From positions 1 to 46,467 of the forward strand of contig CAVIAA010000015.1 in assembly GCA_963640685.1 (NCBI GenBank): a stretch of 46,467 nucleotides of DNA, written 5' to 3'. The notes beneath the pieces were generated by a model that saw only the letters and a program-made list of their open reading frames with translations, made no database searches and was not told the origin of the DNA. This document shows positions 8,165 to 17,264 of this stretch, piece by piece (the first letter of the stretch is position 1; the number at the start of each line of letters is the position of its first letter). The position numbers were made by a program, and so were the translations under genes. The DNA is from SFEL01 sp963640685. Lineage in GTDB: Bacteria > Bacillota > Clostridia > Christensenellales > CAG-138.

Positions 8165-8881
8165 TTATTTTTTGCCGAGGTACGCCTCGCGGACGCTCTC
8201 GTCGCTGAGCAGCTCGGCGCCGGTGCCGGTCATGGTCACGTTGCCGGTCTGCAATACGTAGCCGCGGTTGGCGATCTTGAGCGCGGCGTTGGCGTTCTGC
8301 TCGATCAAAAGCACCGTTACGCCGCTGTCGTTTATGCGGCGGATTATCGAGAATATGTCCTTTACCACCAGGGGCGCAAGGCCGAGGCTCGGCTCGTCCA
8401 TCATTATGACCTTTGGCTTTGCCATCAGCGCGCGGCCGACAGCCAGCATCTGCTGCTCGCCGCCGGAGAGTGTTCCGGCCTGCTGCCAGTGCCGCTCCTT
8501 TAGCCGCGGGAAGAGGGAATAGACGTGCTCGAGATCCTGCTGTATGCCGTCCTTGTCCTCCCTGAGGTATGCGCCGATGCGCAGGTTTTCCAGCACCGTC
8601 AGGTTCGGGAACACACGCCTGCCCTCCGGCACCAGCACTATTCCGCGCTGAACTATGTCGTGGGTCGCGGCGTGGGTGATGTCGCTGCCCTCGTAGCTTA
8701 TGCTGCCGGAGGCGGGGTTGACTATGCTCATTATCGCGCGGAGGGTGGTCGACTTTCCCGCGCCGTTTGCGCCGATGAGGGTAACTATCTCCCCCTCGTT
8801 TACATCGAAGGAAATGCCCTTGAGCGCCTCGATGCCGCCGTAGTTTACCTTAAGGTCGCGTATTTCAAGCAGGCTACTCAT
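8165..8881 (-). CDS. livF: Branched-chain amino-acid ABC transporter ATPase LivF
   Basis: Second ATP-binding subunit of the Liv (HAAT) uptake system. Walker A is GANGAGKST near residue 37, the ABC signature LSGGEQQML, Walker B VIMMDEPSLGLAPL, and the H-loop region LLIEQN. At 238 aa it is normal LivF size. Two ATGs are 6 bp apart (8887 and 8881); I prefer 8881 because a GGGGGTGG site is then 6-9 nt away. The start overlaps the livG stop. It is the last gene of the livJ-H-M-G-F operon, and no clear terminator other than repeat copy 2 follows. Confidence 0.95.
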   Translation of the reverse strand: MSSLLEIRDLKVNYGGIEALKGISFDVNEGEIVTLIGANGAGKSTTLRAIMSIVNPASGSISYEGSDITHAATHDIVQRGIVLVPEGRRVFPNLTVLENLRIGAYLREDKDGIQQDLEHVYSLFPRLKERHWQQAGTLSGGEQQMLAVGRALMAKPKVIMMDEPSLGLAPLVVKDIFSIIRRINDSGVTVLLIEQNANAALKIANRGYVLQTGNVTMTGTGAELLSDESVREAYLGKK

Positions 8882-9716
8882 CTTCATCCACCCCCAAATA
8901 AGCGTTTATAACATCGGGATTGTTCTGTATCTCCCCGGGCGTGCCGGAGGCTATGAGCCTGCCGAAATCCAGAACGTATATCCGCTCCGCAATGGCCATT
9001 ACGAGATCCATGTGGTGCTCTATCATGAGTATAGGTATGTCGTACTCGCGGCGTATCTGGCTTATGAACTCGGTAAGCTCCCTCGTCTCCTGCGGGTTCA
9101 TGCCGGCTGCCGGCTCGTCGAGCAGCAGCAGCTTCGGGTCCGTTGCGAGGGCGCGGGCGATCTCAAGCCGGCGCTGAAGGCCGTATGGCAGGCTCCCCGC
9201 GATGTCGTCCCTGAGGTGCTCAAGGTGCTGCTCCTGCAGGAGAGCCATTGCCTCCTCCCGCATGCGGTGCTCTTCCCTTGCGTTCAGGCGCAGGGTTGCC
9301 GTGAATACGTTCTGCTTTGCCCGCATGTGCTTGGCTATGAGCACGTTATCGAACACGGTAAGGCTGCGGAAGAGGCGGATATTCTGGAAGGTACGGGCGA
9401 TTCCGAGCTCGGTTATCTTATCCGGCGTCGGGCTTATAACGTGGTCAAACTCCGGGTAGAGCTCGCCCTGATACAGCTTTTTCATCTTGCCCTGCGGGTG
9501 GTTGCACACCATCGGCTTATCCATAAAGCTTATCCTGCCGTTGGTCGGCTCGTATACGCCGGTTACGCAGTTGAAGGCGGTGGTCTTTCCCGCGCCGTTG
9601 GGGCCTATGAGGGCGACTATCTCCTTGTCGTTTACCTCCATCGAGAGGTCGTTCACGGCAACGACGCCGCCGAACTGCATCGTTATATGGTCGAGGCGAA
9701 GTACGTTCTGTGCCAT
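8874..9716 (-). CDS. livG: Branched-chain amino-acid ABC transporter ATPase LivG
   Basis: First ATPase of the Liv system, 280 aa. Walker A GPNGAGKTT (about residues 40-48), signature SLPYGLQRRLEIARAL in place of the common LSGGQ, as in LivG, Walker B LLLLDEPAAGMNPQE and IEHHMDLVMAI. It contains the LivG-specific insert carrying a reference to P/T-rich VISPTPDKI before the Q-loop region GIARTFQNIRLF. The start MAQNVLRLDHITMQF is preceded by GGGAGGG about 9 nt upstream and lies 1 nt after the livM stop; a longer opening to 9779 lacks a better site. Confidence 0.95.
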   Translation of the reverse strand: MAQNVLRLDHITMQFGGVVAVNDLSMEVNDKEIVALIGPNGAGKTTAFNCVTGVYEPTNGRISFMDKPMVCNHPQGKMKKLYQGELYPEFDHVISPTPDKITELGIARTFQNIRLFRSLTVFDNVLIAKHMRAKQNVFTATLRLNAREEHRMREEAMALLQEQHLEHLRDDIAGSLPYGLQRRLEIARALATDPKLLLLDEPAAGMNPQETRELTEFISQIRREYDIPILMIEHHMDLVMAIAERIYVLDFGRLIASGTPGEIQNNPDVINAYLGVDEDE

Positions 9717-9717
9717 G

Positions 9718-10791
9718 CTACTTGCCCTCCCTTGAAGTTTTGTTAAGTAATTTCTGCCGCTTCTTGAGCAGCCGCTCAAAGCTCAGCTCCCTGTCGCCCA
9801 TTATGCCCTGACGGTAGAACAGCACCACCGCCATTATGATGAGCGAGAACACGACCTTGCGGAAGCCCGCGCGCAGGAGGGGCACCTTGAATGCGCCTAT
9901 ATACGTCTCCGCATCGAGGAACCTCAGCCACCACTCGGAGCAGGCGATAAACAGGAAGGAGGCCAGCACCGAGCCGGTCACCGAGCCTATGCCGCCGATG
10001 ACGACTATGAGCAGTATCTCGTAGGTCATTGCGCTCTTGAAGGCGCTGGCCTGAACCGTGGTCTGGAACATTGCGAGCAGCGCGCCGCCGACGCCGGCGA
10101 AGAAGGAGCTTATTACAAAGGACAGCTCCTTGTGCTTGAAGAGGTTTATGCCCATCGCCTCGGCTGCTATCTCATCGTCCCTTATCGCCTTGAAGGCGCG
10201 GCCGTAGGAGGAGTTGATGAGCAGCACTATGAGGAATATGCATATGCCGGCAACCGTGAACGGGAACAGCGTTGAATCAAAGCTCGGGAACCTCTTGAGC
10301 AGGTTTGAGCCGTTGGTTATGGGGCCCAGCGCGTCCCACTGGAAGAAGGCGCGGATTATCTCGGCAAAGCCGAGGGTCGCAATGGCCAGATAGTCGCTCT
10401 TGAGGCGCAGCACCGGCAGGCCGATCAAAAACGCGAAGAACGCCGCAACGAGGCCGGCGATTATCAGCGCCGGAATGACCGGAATCGAGAACTGAACCAG
10501 TCCGCCGTCAAAGTACTGATACACCGCGGCGCGGCTCTCGACGGGTATGGTCAGTATCGCATAGGCATAGGCGCCCAGCAGCATGAACCCCGCCTGACCG
10601 AGGCTGAACAGGCCGGTAAAGCCGTTGAGCAGGTTCATGGAGACCGCGACGAGGGCGTATATCGCGCCCTTCTTGAGCACTATGAACAGCATGGAGTTGG
10701 GGTCCATCACCTTTTCAAGTATGAACACCAGCGCGTATACCGCGATTATGAGGGCGATGGCGATGATATTGCCTTTACTCAGCTTTTTCAT
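9718..10791 (-). CDS. livM: Branched-chain amino-acid ABC transporter permease LivM
   Basis: Membrane permease of the Liv system, 357 aa with about nine to ten hydrophobic segments. Family motifs include GLFSLGQAGFMLLGAYAYA, RLKSDYLAIATLGFAEI and GRAFKAIRDDEIAAEAMGIN, the last being the EAA-like loop contacting the ATPases. GGGAGGGGG lies upstream of the ATG, 17 bp after the livH stop. It is slightly longer than average at the C terminus, which ends in a Lys/Arg-rich tail. Confidence 0.95.
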   Translation of the reverse strand: MKKLSKGNIIAIALIIAVYALVFILEKVMDPNSMLFIVLKKGAIYALVAVSMNLLNGFTGLFSLGQAGFMLLGAYAYAILTIPVESRAAVYQYFDGGLVQFSIPVIPALIIAGLVAAFFAFLIGLPVLRLKSDYLAIATLGFAEIIRAFFQWDALGPITNGSNLLKRFPSFDSTLFPFTVAGICIFLIVLLINSSYGRAFKAIRDDEIAAEAMGINLFKHKELSFVISSFFAGVGGALLAMFQTTVQASAFKSAMTYEILLIVVIGGIGSVTGSVLASFLFIACSEWWLRFLDAETYIGAFKVPLLRAGFRKVVFSLIIMAVVLFYRQGIMGDRELSFERLLKKRQKLLNKTSREGK

Positions 10792-10808
10792 TATATATCC
10801 CCCTCCCC

Positions 10809-11693
10809 TTATACCTTTTCGTTGGCCTTTTCGCCGAAGAGGCCGGTCGGCTTAACTATGAGTATGATTATGAGCAGGGCAAAGGTGAAGGCGTCCGAGA
10901 AGGTCGTCCAGCCCAGTCCCTTTATTATGTTCTCGCAAATACCTATTATAAACGCGCCTATGACCGCGCCGGGTATGCTGCCTATTCCGCCAAAGACCGC
11001 CGCAACGAACGCCTTCAGCCCCGGCATTGCGCCGGAGGTGGGTATTACCGCCGCGTAGTTGGTGAAATACAGCAGCGAGCCTACGGCAGCGAGGAAGGAG
11101 CCTATTATAAAGGTTGCGCTGATTACGTTGTTTATCTTTATGCCCATGAGCTGGCTGGTTTCAAAGTCCTTGGAAACGGCGCGCATCGCCATGCCGATCT
11201 TGGTCCTCTGAATAAACGTGACGAGCGCTACTACCAGCACGAGGGTGAGTATCGGGGTTATTACGGTAACGACCTTTGTCGTAGCCGTGCCGATGGTTAT
11301 GGTGTTGCTTATCCAGGGTATTGTCGGATACATCTTTGCAAGGCCGCCGGTTATATACAGCGCAACGTTCTGCAGCAGGTAGCTCACGCCTATGGCGGAT
11401 ATCATGACCGACATGCGCGGCGCGCTCCTCAGCGGCTTATACGCAACGCGCTCTATAACAAAACCTATAAGCACGGTAACTATCAGGGTGAACGGTATCG
11501 CCAGCGCCAGCGGCATCCAGCTCACCGCATATATCATAATCAGGCCTGCGCACATGAAAACGTCGCCGTGCGCAAAGTTGATGAGGCGAAGTATGCCGTA
11601 TACCATGGTGTAGCCTATGGCTATGAGGGCGTACTGACCGCCTACCGATATGCCCGCCAAGAGATAGGGCAGGTTGGTGTTGATGAAGTCCAT
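10809..11693 (-). CDS. livH: Branched-chain amino-acid ABC transporter permease LivH
   Basis: Partner permease of LivM, 294 aa with about eight membrane segments. It has the family motifs GGQYALIAIGYTMVYGILRL, INFAHGDVFM and RAVSKDFETSQLMGI (EAA-like loop). GGAGG lies 8 nt before the ATG. The distance from livJ (103 bp) contains a hairpin and T-run, so permease and ATPase genes are likely transcribed at a lower level than the binding protein. Confidence 0.95.
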   Translation of the reverse strand: MDFINTNLPYLLAGISVGGQYALIAIGYTMVYGILRLINFAHGDVFMCAGLIMIYAVSWMPLALAIPFTLIVTVLIGFVIERVAYKPLRSAPRMSVMISAIGVSYLLQNVALYITGGLAKMYPTIPWISNTITIGTATTKVVTVITPILTLVLVVALVTFIQRTKIGMAMRAVSKDFETSQLMGIKINNVISATFIIGSFLAAVGSLLYFTNYAAVIPTSGAMPGLKAFVAAVFGGIGSIPGAVIGAFIIGICENIIKGLGWTTFSDAFTFALLIIILIVKPTGLFGEKANEKV

Positions 11694-11734
11694 AAAGATT
11701 ACCTCCGGTGGGTGGAGTTTTTTCGGGTAAAAAA

Positions 11735-11769
11735 TAAAAGCAGTTCGGGCGGCGGGAGACCGCCGCCCG
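11735..11769 (-). terminator. Intercistronic attenuator/terminator between livJ and livH
   Basis: On the minus strand CGGGCGGCGG and CCGCCGCCCG form a perfect 10-bp stem (11746-11769) with a 4-nt loop, followed after a few bases by TTTTATTTTTT. It probably ends most livJ transcripts and lets a fraction read into livHMGF. Confidence 0.75.
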
Positions 11770-11796
11770 AGAATTTGTCGGTTTTAAGCTGAGTTA

Positions 11797-13014
11797 TCAG
11801 TTTACGCCCTGAACCGCAACGAACTTCCATTCGCCGGTAGCGGTGTCAACTTCCTTAACGAAGGCCGCGTCGCGGATAGCGTCGCCGGTCTCGTTAAAGG
11901 CGATTGCGCCGGTAACACCCTCATAGGTGGTGGCGGGCAGAGCCTTGAGCACCTCGGCGGGATCGGCGGAGCCGGCGTTCTTGATGGCCTCGAGGGCGGT
12001 GAAGTATGCGTCATAGCCCATGGCGGTCACGGCGGAGATCATATCGTTGCCGCCGTTGTTGGCCTTGGCGGTAGCGTCGCTGTTGATCCACTCCTTGATG
12101 CCGGAAACGAAGGCCTGGGCGGCCTCGCTCTCCGCGCCCTCATCGAAGAAGGTGGTAACGCAGACCTTAACATCCTTGCCCTGGGCAGCGCCGGTGATGA
12201 CGTTGGAATCCCAGGTGTCGCCGGCGAGGATAGGCATGGTCATGCCGTTGCCCGCAGCCTGGTCGATGATAAGAGCCGCAGCCTCGGTGGAAACGGGGGA
12301 GAAGAATACCTCACAGCCGCTGTTCTGGGCGGTGGTGATGTAGGAGGTAAAGTCGGAGTTGCCCTCGGGGAAGGATTCCTCAACGACCTCGCCGCCCAGC
12401 GCCTTGAACGCCTCTACGAAGTAGTGGCAGAGGCCGGCGGAGTAATCGTCGCCCAGCTTGGAGAGGCAGTATGCCTTCTTTGCGCCGAACTGGCTGCTTG
12501 CAAAGTTTGCAAGAACGGTGCCCTGGAAGGGATCGAGGAAGCAGATGCGGAAGTAGCAGTCAACGCCCTCGGTAACCTGCGGGTTGGTGCAGGTGATGCC
12601 CATTGCGGGGATACCGGCCTTGTTGAATACGTCGCCCGCGGCGATGGAAACGCCGGAGCCGTAGGAGCCGAGAACTATGGACACGCCGGAGGCCACGAGG
12701 TTTGCGGCCGCGGTGGGCGCCTTGTCGTTGGAGCTCTCGTTATCGACTATGACCAGCTCTACGTTGTAGGTCTCGCCGCCGACTTCGACGGTGGGCTGGA
12801 TCTTGTTGGCGTACTGAACGCCGAGGGTCTCCTGCTTGCCGCCGGCGCCGTTATCGCCGGATGCAGGCTCGAATACGCCTATCTTGATGACCTTTGCGCC
12901 GTCAGCAGATGCGGCGGCTTCGCTTGAGCTCTCGCTTGCGGCGGGCTGAGAGGAGCAGGCCGCGGCGCTGAATGCCAGAACTGCAACGAGCAGCAGAGCT
13001 ATGAACTTCTTCAT
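11797..13014 (-). CDS. livJ: Branched-chain amino-acid ABC transporter substrate-binding lipoprotein
   Basis: Type I periplasmic-binding-like (Peripla_BP_6) protein anchored outside the membrane as a lipoprotein. Residues 1-20 form a signal peptide with lipobox FSAAAC (Cys about 20), followed by a Ser/Glu/Ala-rich linker and the ligand-binding fold starting KVIKIGVFEPASGDNGAGG. The motif VELVIVDNESSNDKAPTAA and GYDAYFTALEAI are typical for the family. At 405 aa it has normal length. GGAGG lies 8 nt from the ATG. As the first gene of the liv cluster it fits leucine/isoleucine/valine uptake, but related binding proteins take other amides, so ligand identity is inferred. Confidence 0.93.
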   Translation of the reverse strand: MKKFIALLLVAVLAFSAAACSSQPAASESSSEAAASADGAKVIKIGVFEPASGDNGAGGKQETLGVQYANKIQPTVEVGGETYNVELVIVDNESSNDKAPTAAANLVASGVSIVLGSYGSGVSIAAGDVFNKAGIPAMGITCTNPQVTEGVDCYFRICFLDPFQGTVLANFASSQFGAKKAYCLSKLGDDYSAGLCHYFVEAFKALGGEVVEESFPEGNSDFTSYITTAQNSGCEVFFSPVSTEAAALIIDQAAGNGMTMPILAGDTWDSNVITGAAQGKDVKVCVTTFFDEGAESEAAQAFVSGIKEWINSDATAKANNGGNDMISAVTAMGYDAYFTALEAIKNAGSADPAEVLKALPATTYEGVTGAIAFNETGDAIRDAAFVKEVDTATGEWKFVAVQGVN

Positions 13015-13054
13015 GTGTTTTTCCTCCGTTCAATTCAAAATCTTTTTTCTGTAT

Positions 13055-13094
13055 GGGCGTTTTATCCGCCCTTATCCGCCGGTGCTTCCGGCGG
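13055..13094 (-). other. Two hairpins in the livJ leader
   Basis: The roughly 80-nt livJ leader holds CCGCCGG/CCGGCGG (13076-13094) and GGGCG/CGCCC (13055-13071) stems between the promoter and the ribosome binding site. No uridine run follows, so they look like mRNA-stabilising structures rather than terminators. No known riboswitch class was recognised. Confidence 0.5.
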
Positions 13095-13103
13095 TACCAG
13101 ACG

Positions 13104-13132
13104 ATTATACGGTATGCCCCCGGGCTTTGCAA
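13104..13132 (-). promoter_or_regulatory. livJ promoter
   Basis: Minus strand TTGCAA (13127-13132), 17-bp spacer, perfect TATAAT (13104-13109). This is one of the strongest promoter matches in the window and lies about 90 bp upstream of livJ. Confidence 0.85.
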
Positions 13133-13159
13133 CTAAAATGTTTTTATATCAAACACGGT

Positions 13160-13249
13160 TGTCCGTCCTCTACGGACACATACTCTGCCGACTGTTTTAA
13201 TTAACGGACTGATTTTTTTTACTGACTAAACTGTCCGCCCTGTGCGGAC
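13160..13249. promoter_or_regulatory. Two similar dyads between livJ and thpR, candidate operators
   Basis: TGTCCGT-CCTCT-ACGGACA (13160-13178) and GTCCGC-CCTGT-GCGGAC (within 13232-13249) are dyads with the same 5-bp spacing and similar centres. They lie 28-120 bp upstream of the livJ -35 box and may bind an activator or repressor; a single ACGGACT half-site lies between them. The rest of the 13250-13426 stretch is AT-rich with several TATAAT-like hexamers and no gene. Confidence 0.45.
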
Positions 13250-13426
13250 GCCTGTGTTCTTGCCGAATATCCCTTATTAGTTTTTTCGATATCCCTATAA
13301 TACTATATAATTTCAGCTTTTGCAACACCATGATTTATATATTTTAGCCTGTCGGCATTTTTCGCGTCCGCGATAAACGCACACAGAGAAAAATTTTAAG
13401 GTTTTGAGCAATATTACCCCGCTTTA

Positions 13427-13435
13427 TGGTATTAT
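13427..13435 (+). promoter_or_regulatory. Extended -10 promoter of thpR-addBA
   Basis: TGGTATTAT forms an extended -10 about 40 bp upstream of the thpR start; no good -35 is visible. Confidence 0.5.
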
Positions 13436-13473
13436 ATCTATATTATAAGCTACTCTATACTGGAGGTACGCAT

Positions 13474-14013
13474 ATGCGGCTGTTTATTGCGATCGAGCTG
13501 CCCCGCTCCTTCAAGGCGGAGCTTTCCAGGCTGCAAAAGGAAGTAAAGCAGCTTTCGACAGGCGGGCGGTTCGTTCCACAGGACAATTTTCACATTACGC
13601 TGCACTTTATAGGCGAAAGCAGCGACCTTGCGGGCGCCGCGGCGGCGATGCAGGAGGCGGTGCGCGGCATTCGCCCCTTTACGCTGCACCTGGGGCCGTA
13701 TACCAGCCTTGAAAAGGGCACGCGGGGGAGGACGGCGGTCATGCAGGTGCTGGGGGAGCTGGACGAGCTGAACGCCATGCACGAATCGCTTGAGGCGGCG
13801 CTTTACGACCGCGGGTTTTCGCGGGAGCGGCGGCGGTTTTTGCCGCACATTACGCTGGGCCGCAGCGTTGAGCAGGACGAGCTGACCGCGGCGGAGCTGG
13901 AGAGCAGCCTGCGCGCCAACGCATCGCTTACGGTTCAGGCGATAACCCTCTTTGAGAGCCGGCGGGAAAAGAACGAAACGGTGTATGTCCCGCTGCACCG
14001 GGAGAAGCTATGA
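13474..14013 (+). CDS. thpR: RNA 2',3'-cyclic phosphodiesterase ThpR
   Basis: 2H phosphoesterase superfamily protein (formerly 2'-5' RNA ligase), 179 aa, opening RNA 2',3'-cyclic phosphates. The two HxT catalytic motifs are present as HITLHFIGE (about residues 42-50) and HITLGRS (about 125-131), at the expected spacing. The start MRLFIAIELP is the family start and has GGAGG 8 nt upstream; upstream in-frame codons lack a binding site. The stop overlaps the addB start as ATGA, so it heads a thpR-addB-addA operon. Confidence 0.92.
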   Translation: MRLFIAIELPRSFKAELSRLQKEVKQLSTGGRFVPQDNFHITLHFIGESSDLAGAAAAMQEAVRGIRPFTLHLGPYTSLEKGTRGRTAVMQVLGELDELNAMHESLEAALYDRGFSRERRRFLPHITLGRSVEQDELTAAELESSLRANASLTVQAITLFESRREKNETVYVPLHREKL

Positions 14014-17000
14014 TGCCGGCGAGAGTAAGCTTTCTTCTGGGCCGCGCGGGCAGCGGCAAGAGCACGCGGCTGCACCGCACAGTTGCGGAGTCGCTCAAGG
14101 GCGGCAAAAGGGTAGTCGTGATAGTACCGGAGCAGTTCACCTTCGAGACCGAGCGGCAGCTTGCAGATGAGCTTGGCGGGCTTATGGATATCGAGGTATA
14201 CTCCTTTTCCTCGCTTGCGGAAAAGACGCTGGAGGGGAGCTACCTGGGCTTTCTCTCGCGGCAGGGGCGGCGAATGGCGGTTCGCCGGGCTATTACCGAG
14301 CGGCAGCGGGAGCTTAAGGTTTTCGCCCGGGTAAAGGACAGACCCGGCTTTTCCGAAAGGCTGACCGAGCTCTTCACCGCCTGCAAGCGGTACGAGGTAT
14401 CCCCGGAGGATCTGCATAACGCCGCGGACTGGGCAGGCGACCCGCTGCTTTCGGATAAGCTGCTCGAGCTTTCGATGCTGTATTCCGAGACCGAGAGCTT
14501 TATTGCGGGGCGGTACATGGACAGCGAGGATATGTTTGCGGAGCTGATACGCAGGCTGGGCAGCTCGCCGGTTGCCGGCGCGGTGGTGATCATAGACGAC
14601 TTTGACCTGCTTACGGATCAGCTCTATCACCTCATCGAGGCCATGACGCTGCACGCACAGGAGCTGTATATATCGCTGCGCATGGACCCCGCCGAGGGAC
14701 GGGACGCGAAGCTGTTCGCCCCGAAGCGGCGGGCGTATGCAAGGCTGTATTCCGCGGCGGAGCAGAACGGCTGCAAAATATCCGTAATTCGGCTGCCGGA
14801 AAAAGGGGAGGGCAGAAAGCGCGCAGCCGCACTTTCGCACCTTGAGCGGGAGGCGTTCGCGTACCCGTATAATATTTACGATGGTGACGCGGGCTGCATA
14901 CGCATAGCCGCCGCGACGTCAATTGCGGCGGAATGTGAAATGGCGGCGGAGGCGGTGCTCTCTGCCGCGCAGAGCGGTATGCGCTACCGCGACATGGCGA
15001 TAATAGCCAGCGAGCCCGCATATGAGCTGCAGCTGCTCCGCTCGATGCAGCGGCGGGGGATACCCTGCTTTACCGACGGGGCAAGGCCGCTCTCGGCCTA
15101 TGCTGCGCCGCGTCTGGTGCTCTCGGCGCTTTCCTGCATCAACCGCGGCTACGGCATAAATAACCTGATGGAGCTGCTCAGAACCGGCCTCACCTGCCTT
15201 GCGGATGAGGATATCGACGTATTCGAAAACTACGTCCTTGCGCGGGGAATACGCGGAACAGGCTTTTTCCGCGAATTTGAGGACGAAGCTGCGGAGCGGG
15301 TGCGGGACTACATAATACCTGAAATCGAGCTGCTGCACTCGGAGCTTGTAGGCGCGGTGAGCGCAGAGGACAAGGCCGCGGCGCTGTTTGACTTTATGGA
15401 GGGCATCGGGCTGTATGAAAGCATAAGCGGCCTTGTTGGGGAGCTGCGAAGCGAAGGCAGGCACCAGCTTGCGGAGGAGAACGCGCAGGTATACCGGCTG
15501 ATGATGACGGTTTTAGACCAGCTGCACGCCATAATGGGTGATGGGCTGCTCTCCATACGCAGGTTTGCGGATATACTCGCGGAGGGCTTTGACGCATACG
15601 AGATAAGCGCGATACCCGCAACGGCGGATCAGCTCCTTATCGGCCGGCTGGGGCGGACAATGGCAAAAAGCCCAAGGGCAATGTTCCTGCTCGGCGCAAA
15701 CGAGGGCAGCTTCCCGCACAGCTTCGGCGACGACGGCATGATAAGCGACAGGGAGCTGGACAGCCTGGCGGCTATTGGCGCAAAGACCTGGGGGCGGAGT
15801 GCCGAGCGGGCGGAGGGCGAGGTAATGGACCTCTACTGCGCGCTAAGCGCCCCAAGGGAGCTGCTCTACATTTCCTACACCATGAGCGCAGGGAGCGACG
15901 CCGCGCTGCCCGCGCCGCTTGTAGACAGGATCCGGGAGATATTCCCCTCTGTCCCTCTTGAAACAGACCTTGTGCCGAGGCCGCCGCGCTCGCCTGAGGG
16001 CGGGTTTTCGCGGCTTGCGGGGGGCTTGCGCCGGCTCTGCGACGAGCTTGCGCCCGAGGACGGCCTTGGTCAGCTCTACGCATGGTACGCCGCGCACCCG
16101 CAGTATAAGGATAAGCTCAACGGGCTTGAGGAGGCGCTGTATTACCGCTGCTCGCCGGAGCCGTTCGGGCATGAGCTCTCGCTGCGGCTGTACGGCGATT
16201 CCCTGTTCGGCTCCGCAACCGAGCTTGAGAGCTTCAATTCCTGCCCGTTTTCGCATTTTGTGACCTACGGCCTGAAGGCCACGGAGCGGCGGGAGTTCCG
16301 CGAGCGGCCGGCGGACGAGGGCAGCTTCTGCCACAAGGCGCTGGAGGGCTTCCTTCGCGAGGCAATGCGGCGGGACATCTTGACCCTGTCGGACAGTGAC
16401 TGCGACGGCATAATAGACGAAATAATACCGCCGATAATAAAGGAGCACAACGGCGGGGTGCTTACGGCGTCCTCGCGGGGGCTTGCGCTTGCGGCGCGGC
16501 TCACGCGAAAGGTTAAGGCCACGGCGCGGGCGATAGCCCGCCAGGCAAAGGACGGCGGCTTTGCCCCGTATGCCGCGGAGACCGAGTTCGGCAAAAGCGG
16601 CCTTCCGCCGCTTGTATTAAAGCTGCCCACCGGCGAAAAATTCTACATAAACGGAAGAATAGACCGCATAGACAAATTCAGGGGGCAGGGCTGTGAATAT
16701 TACAGGATAATCGACTACAAGACCGGCAGCGCATCGTTTGACTATGCGCGGCTGTATCACGGGCTGAGCCTGCAGCTGCCGCTGTATGCCGCGGCCATCG
16801 CCGCAAGCGAACGGGGCAGGCTCGCCGCCGGCGTATATTATATGAAGGTGAGCGACCCGATAATAAGCGAGGAGGAGGGCACGCCGCTCAATGAGGACAT
16901 AACGGATAAGGAGATAATGAAGCGGTTCCGCCTTTCGGGGCCGACGCTTGAGGGGGAGGCCGCGGCAGCCGCGGGAAAGGACTCTGTTTCATCCCGCGAG

Positions 17001-17264
17001 GTGATATCGACTGAGCAGATGGGCGGCATGATAGACTACGCGCTGCAAAAGGCGACGGATACGCTCGGCGAAATTTACAGCGGGCGTGCGGAGGTTTCCC
17101 CCGCGCTGCCCCCGGGCGGAAAAATGCCCTGCAAAAGCTGCATAAAGCGCAGCATATGCGGCTACGACGAGAAGCTGGAGGGCTGCAGGGCGCGCAGCAT
17201 TTCGCGGCTGAGCCGCGAGGGGTTCTTTGAGCTTATCCAAACGGAGGAAGAGCATGGCGAATAA
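14010..17264 (+). CDS. addB: ATP-dependent helicase/nuclease subunit B, AddB
   Basis: AddB subunit of the AddAB double-strand-break resecting complex, 1084 aa (family about 1100-1170). It has an N-terminal P-loop GRAGSGKST (residues 10-18), then VPEQFTFETERQL. The C-terminal RecB-like nuclease shows RIDRIDKF and RIIDYKTGSASFDYARLY, and the four cysteines of its 4Fe-4S clamp: SCPFSHF (about 744) and CKSCIKRSIC (about 1040-1049). The start overlaps the thpR stop; GGGAG lies upstream. A second ATG immediately follows and could be used instead. Confidence 0.95.
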   Translation: MMPARVSFLLGRAGSGKSTRLHRTVAESLKGGKRVVVIVPEQFTFETERQLADELGGLMDIEVYSFSSLAEKTLEGSYLGFLSRQGRRMAVRRAITERQRELKVFARVKDRPGFSERLTELFTACKRYEVSPEDLHNAADWAGDPLLSDKLLELSMLYSETESFIAGRYMDSEDMFAELIRRLGSSPVAGAVVIIDDFDLLTDQLYHLIEAMTLHAQELYISLRMDPAEGRDAKLFAPKRRAYARLYSAAEQNGCKISVIRLPEKGEGRKRAAALSHLEREAFAYPYNIYDGDAGCIRIAAATSIAAECEMAAEAVLSAAQSGMRYRDMAIIASEPAYELQLLRSMQRRGIPCFTDGARPLSAYAAPRLVLSALSCINRGYGINNLMELLRTGLTCLADEDIDVFENYVLARGIRGTGFFREFEDEAAERVRDYIIPEIELLHSELVGAVSAEDKAAALFDFMEGIGLYESISGLVGELRSEGRHQLAEENAQVYRLMMTVLDQLHAIMGDGLLSIRRFADILAEGFDAYEISAIPATADQLLIGRLGRTMAKSPRAMFLLGANEGSFPHSFGDDGMISDRELDSLAAIGAKTWGRSAERAEGEVMDLYCALSAPRELLYISYTMSAGSDAALPAPLVDRIREIFPSVPLETDLVPRPPRSPEGGFSRLAGGLRRLCDELAPEDGLGQLYAWYAAHPQYKDKLNGLEEALYYRCSPEPFGHELSLRLYGDSLFGSATELESFNSCPFSHFVTYGLKATERREFRERPADEGSFCHKALEGFLREAMRRDILTLSDSDCDGIIDEIIPPIIKEHNGGVLTASSRGLALAARLTRKVKATARAIARQAKDGGFAPYAAETEFGKSGLPPLVLKLPTGEKFYINGRIDRIDKFRGQGCEYYRIIDYKTGSASFDYARLYHGLSLQLPLYAAAIAASERGRLAAGVYYMKVSDPIISEEEGTPLNEDITDKEIMKRFRLSGPTLEGEAAAAAGKDSVSSREVISTEQMGGMIDYALQKATDTLGEIYSGRAEVSPALPPGGKMPCKSCIKRSICGYDEKLEGCRARSISRLSREGFFELIQTEEEHGE

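Noticed and set aside
13160..13249. ANTAR-type tandem RNA hairpins
   Set aside because: The loops are pentanucleotides with A and G at suggestive places on the minus strand, but they are 55 bp apart and lie upstream of the livJ promoter.
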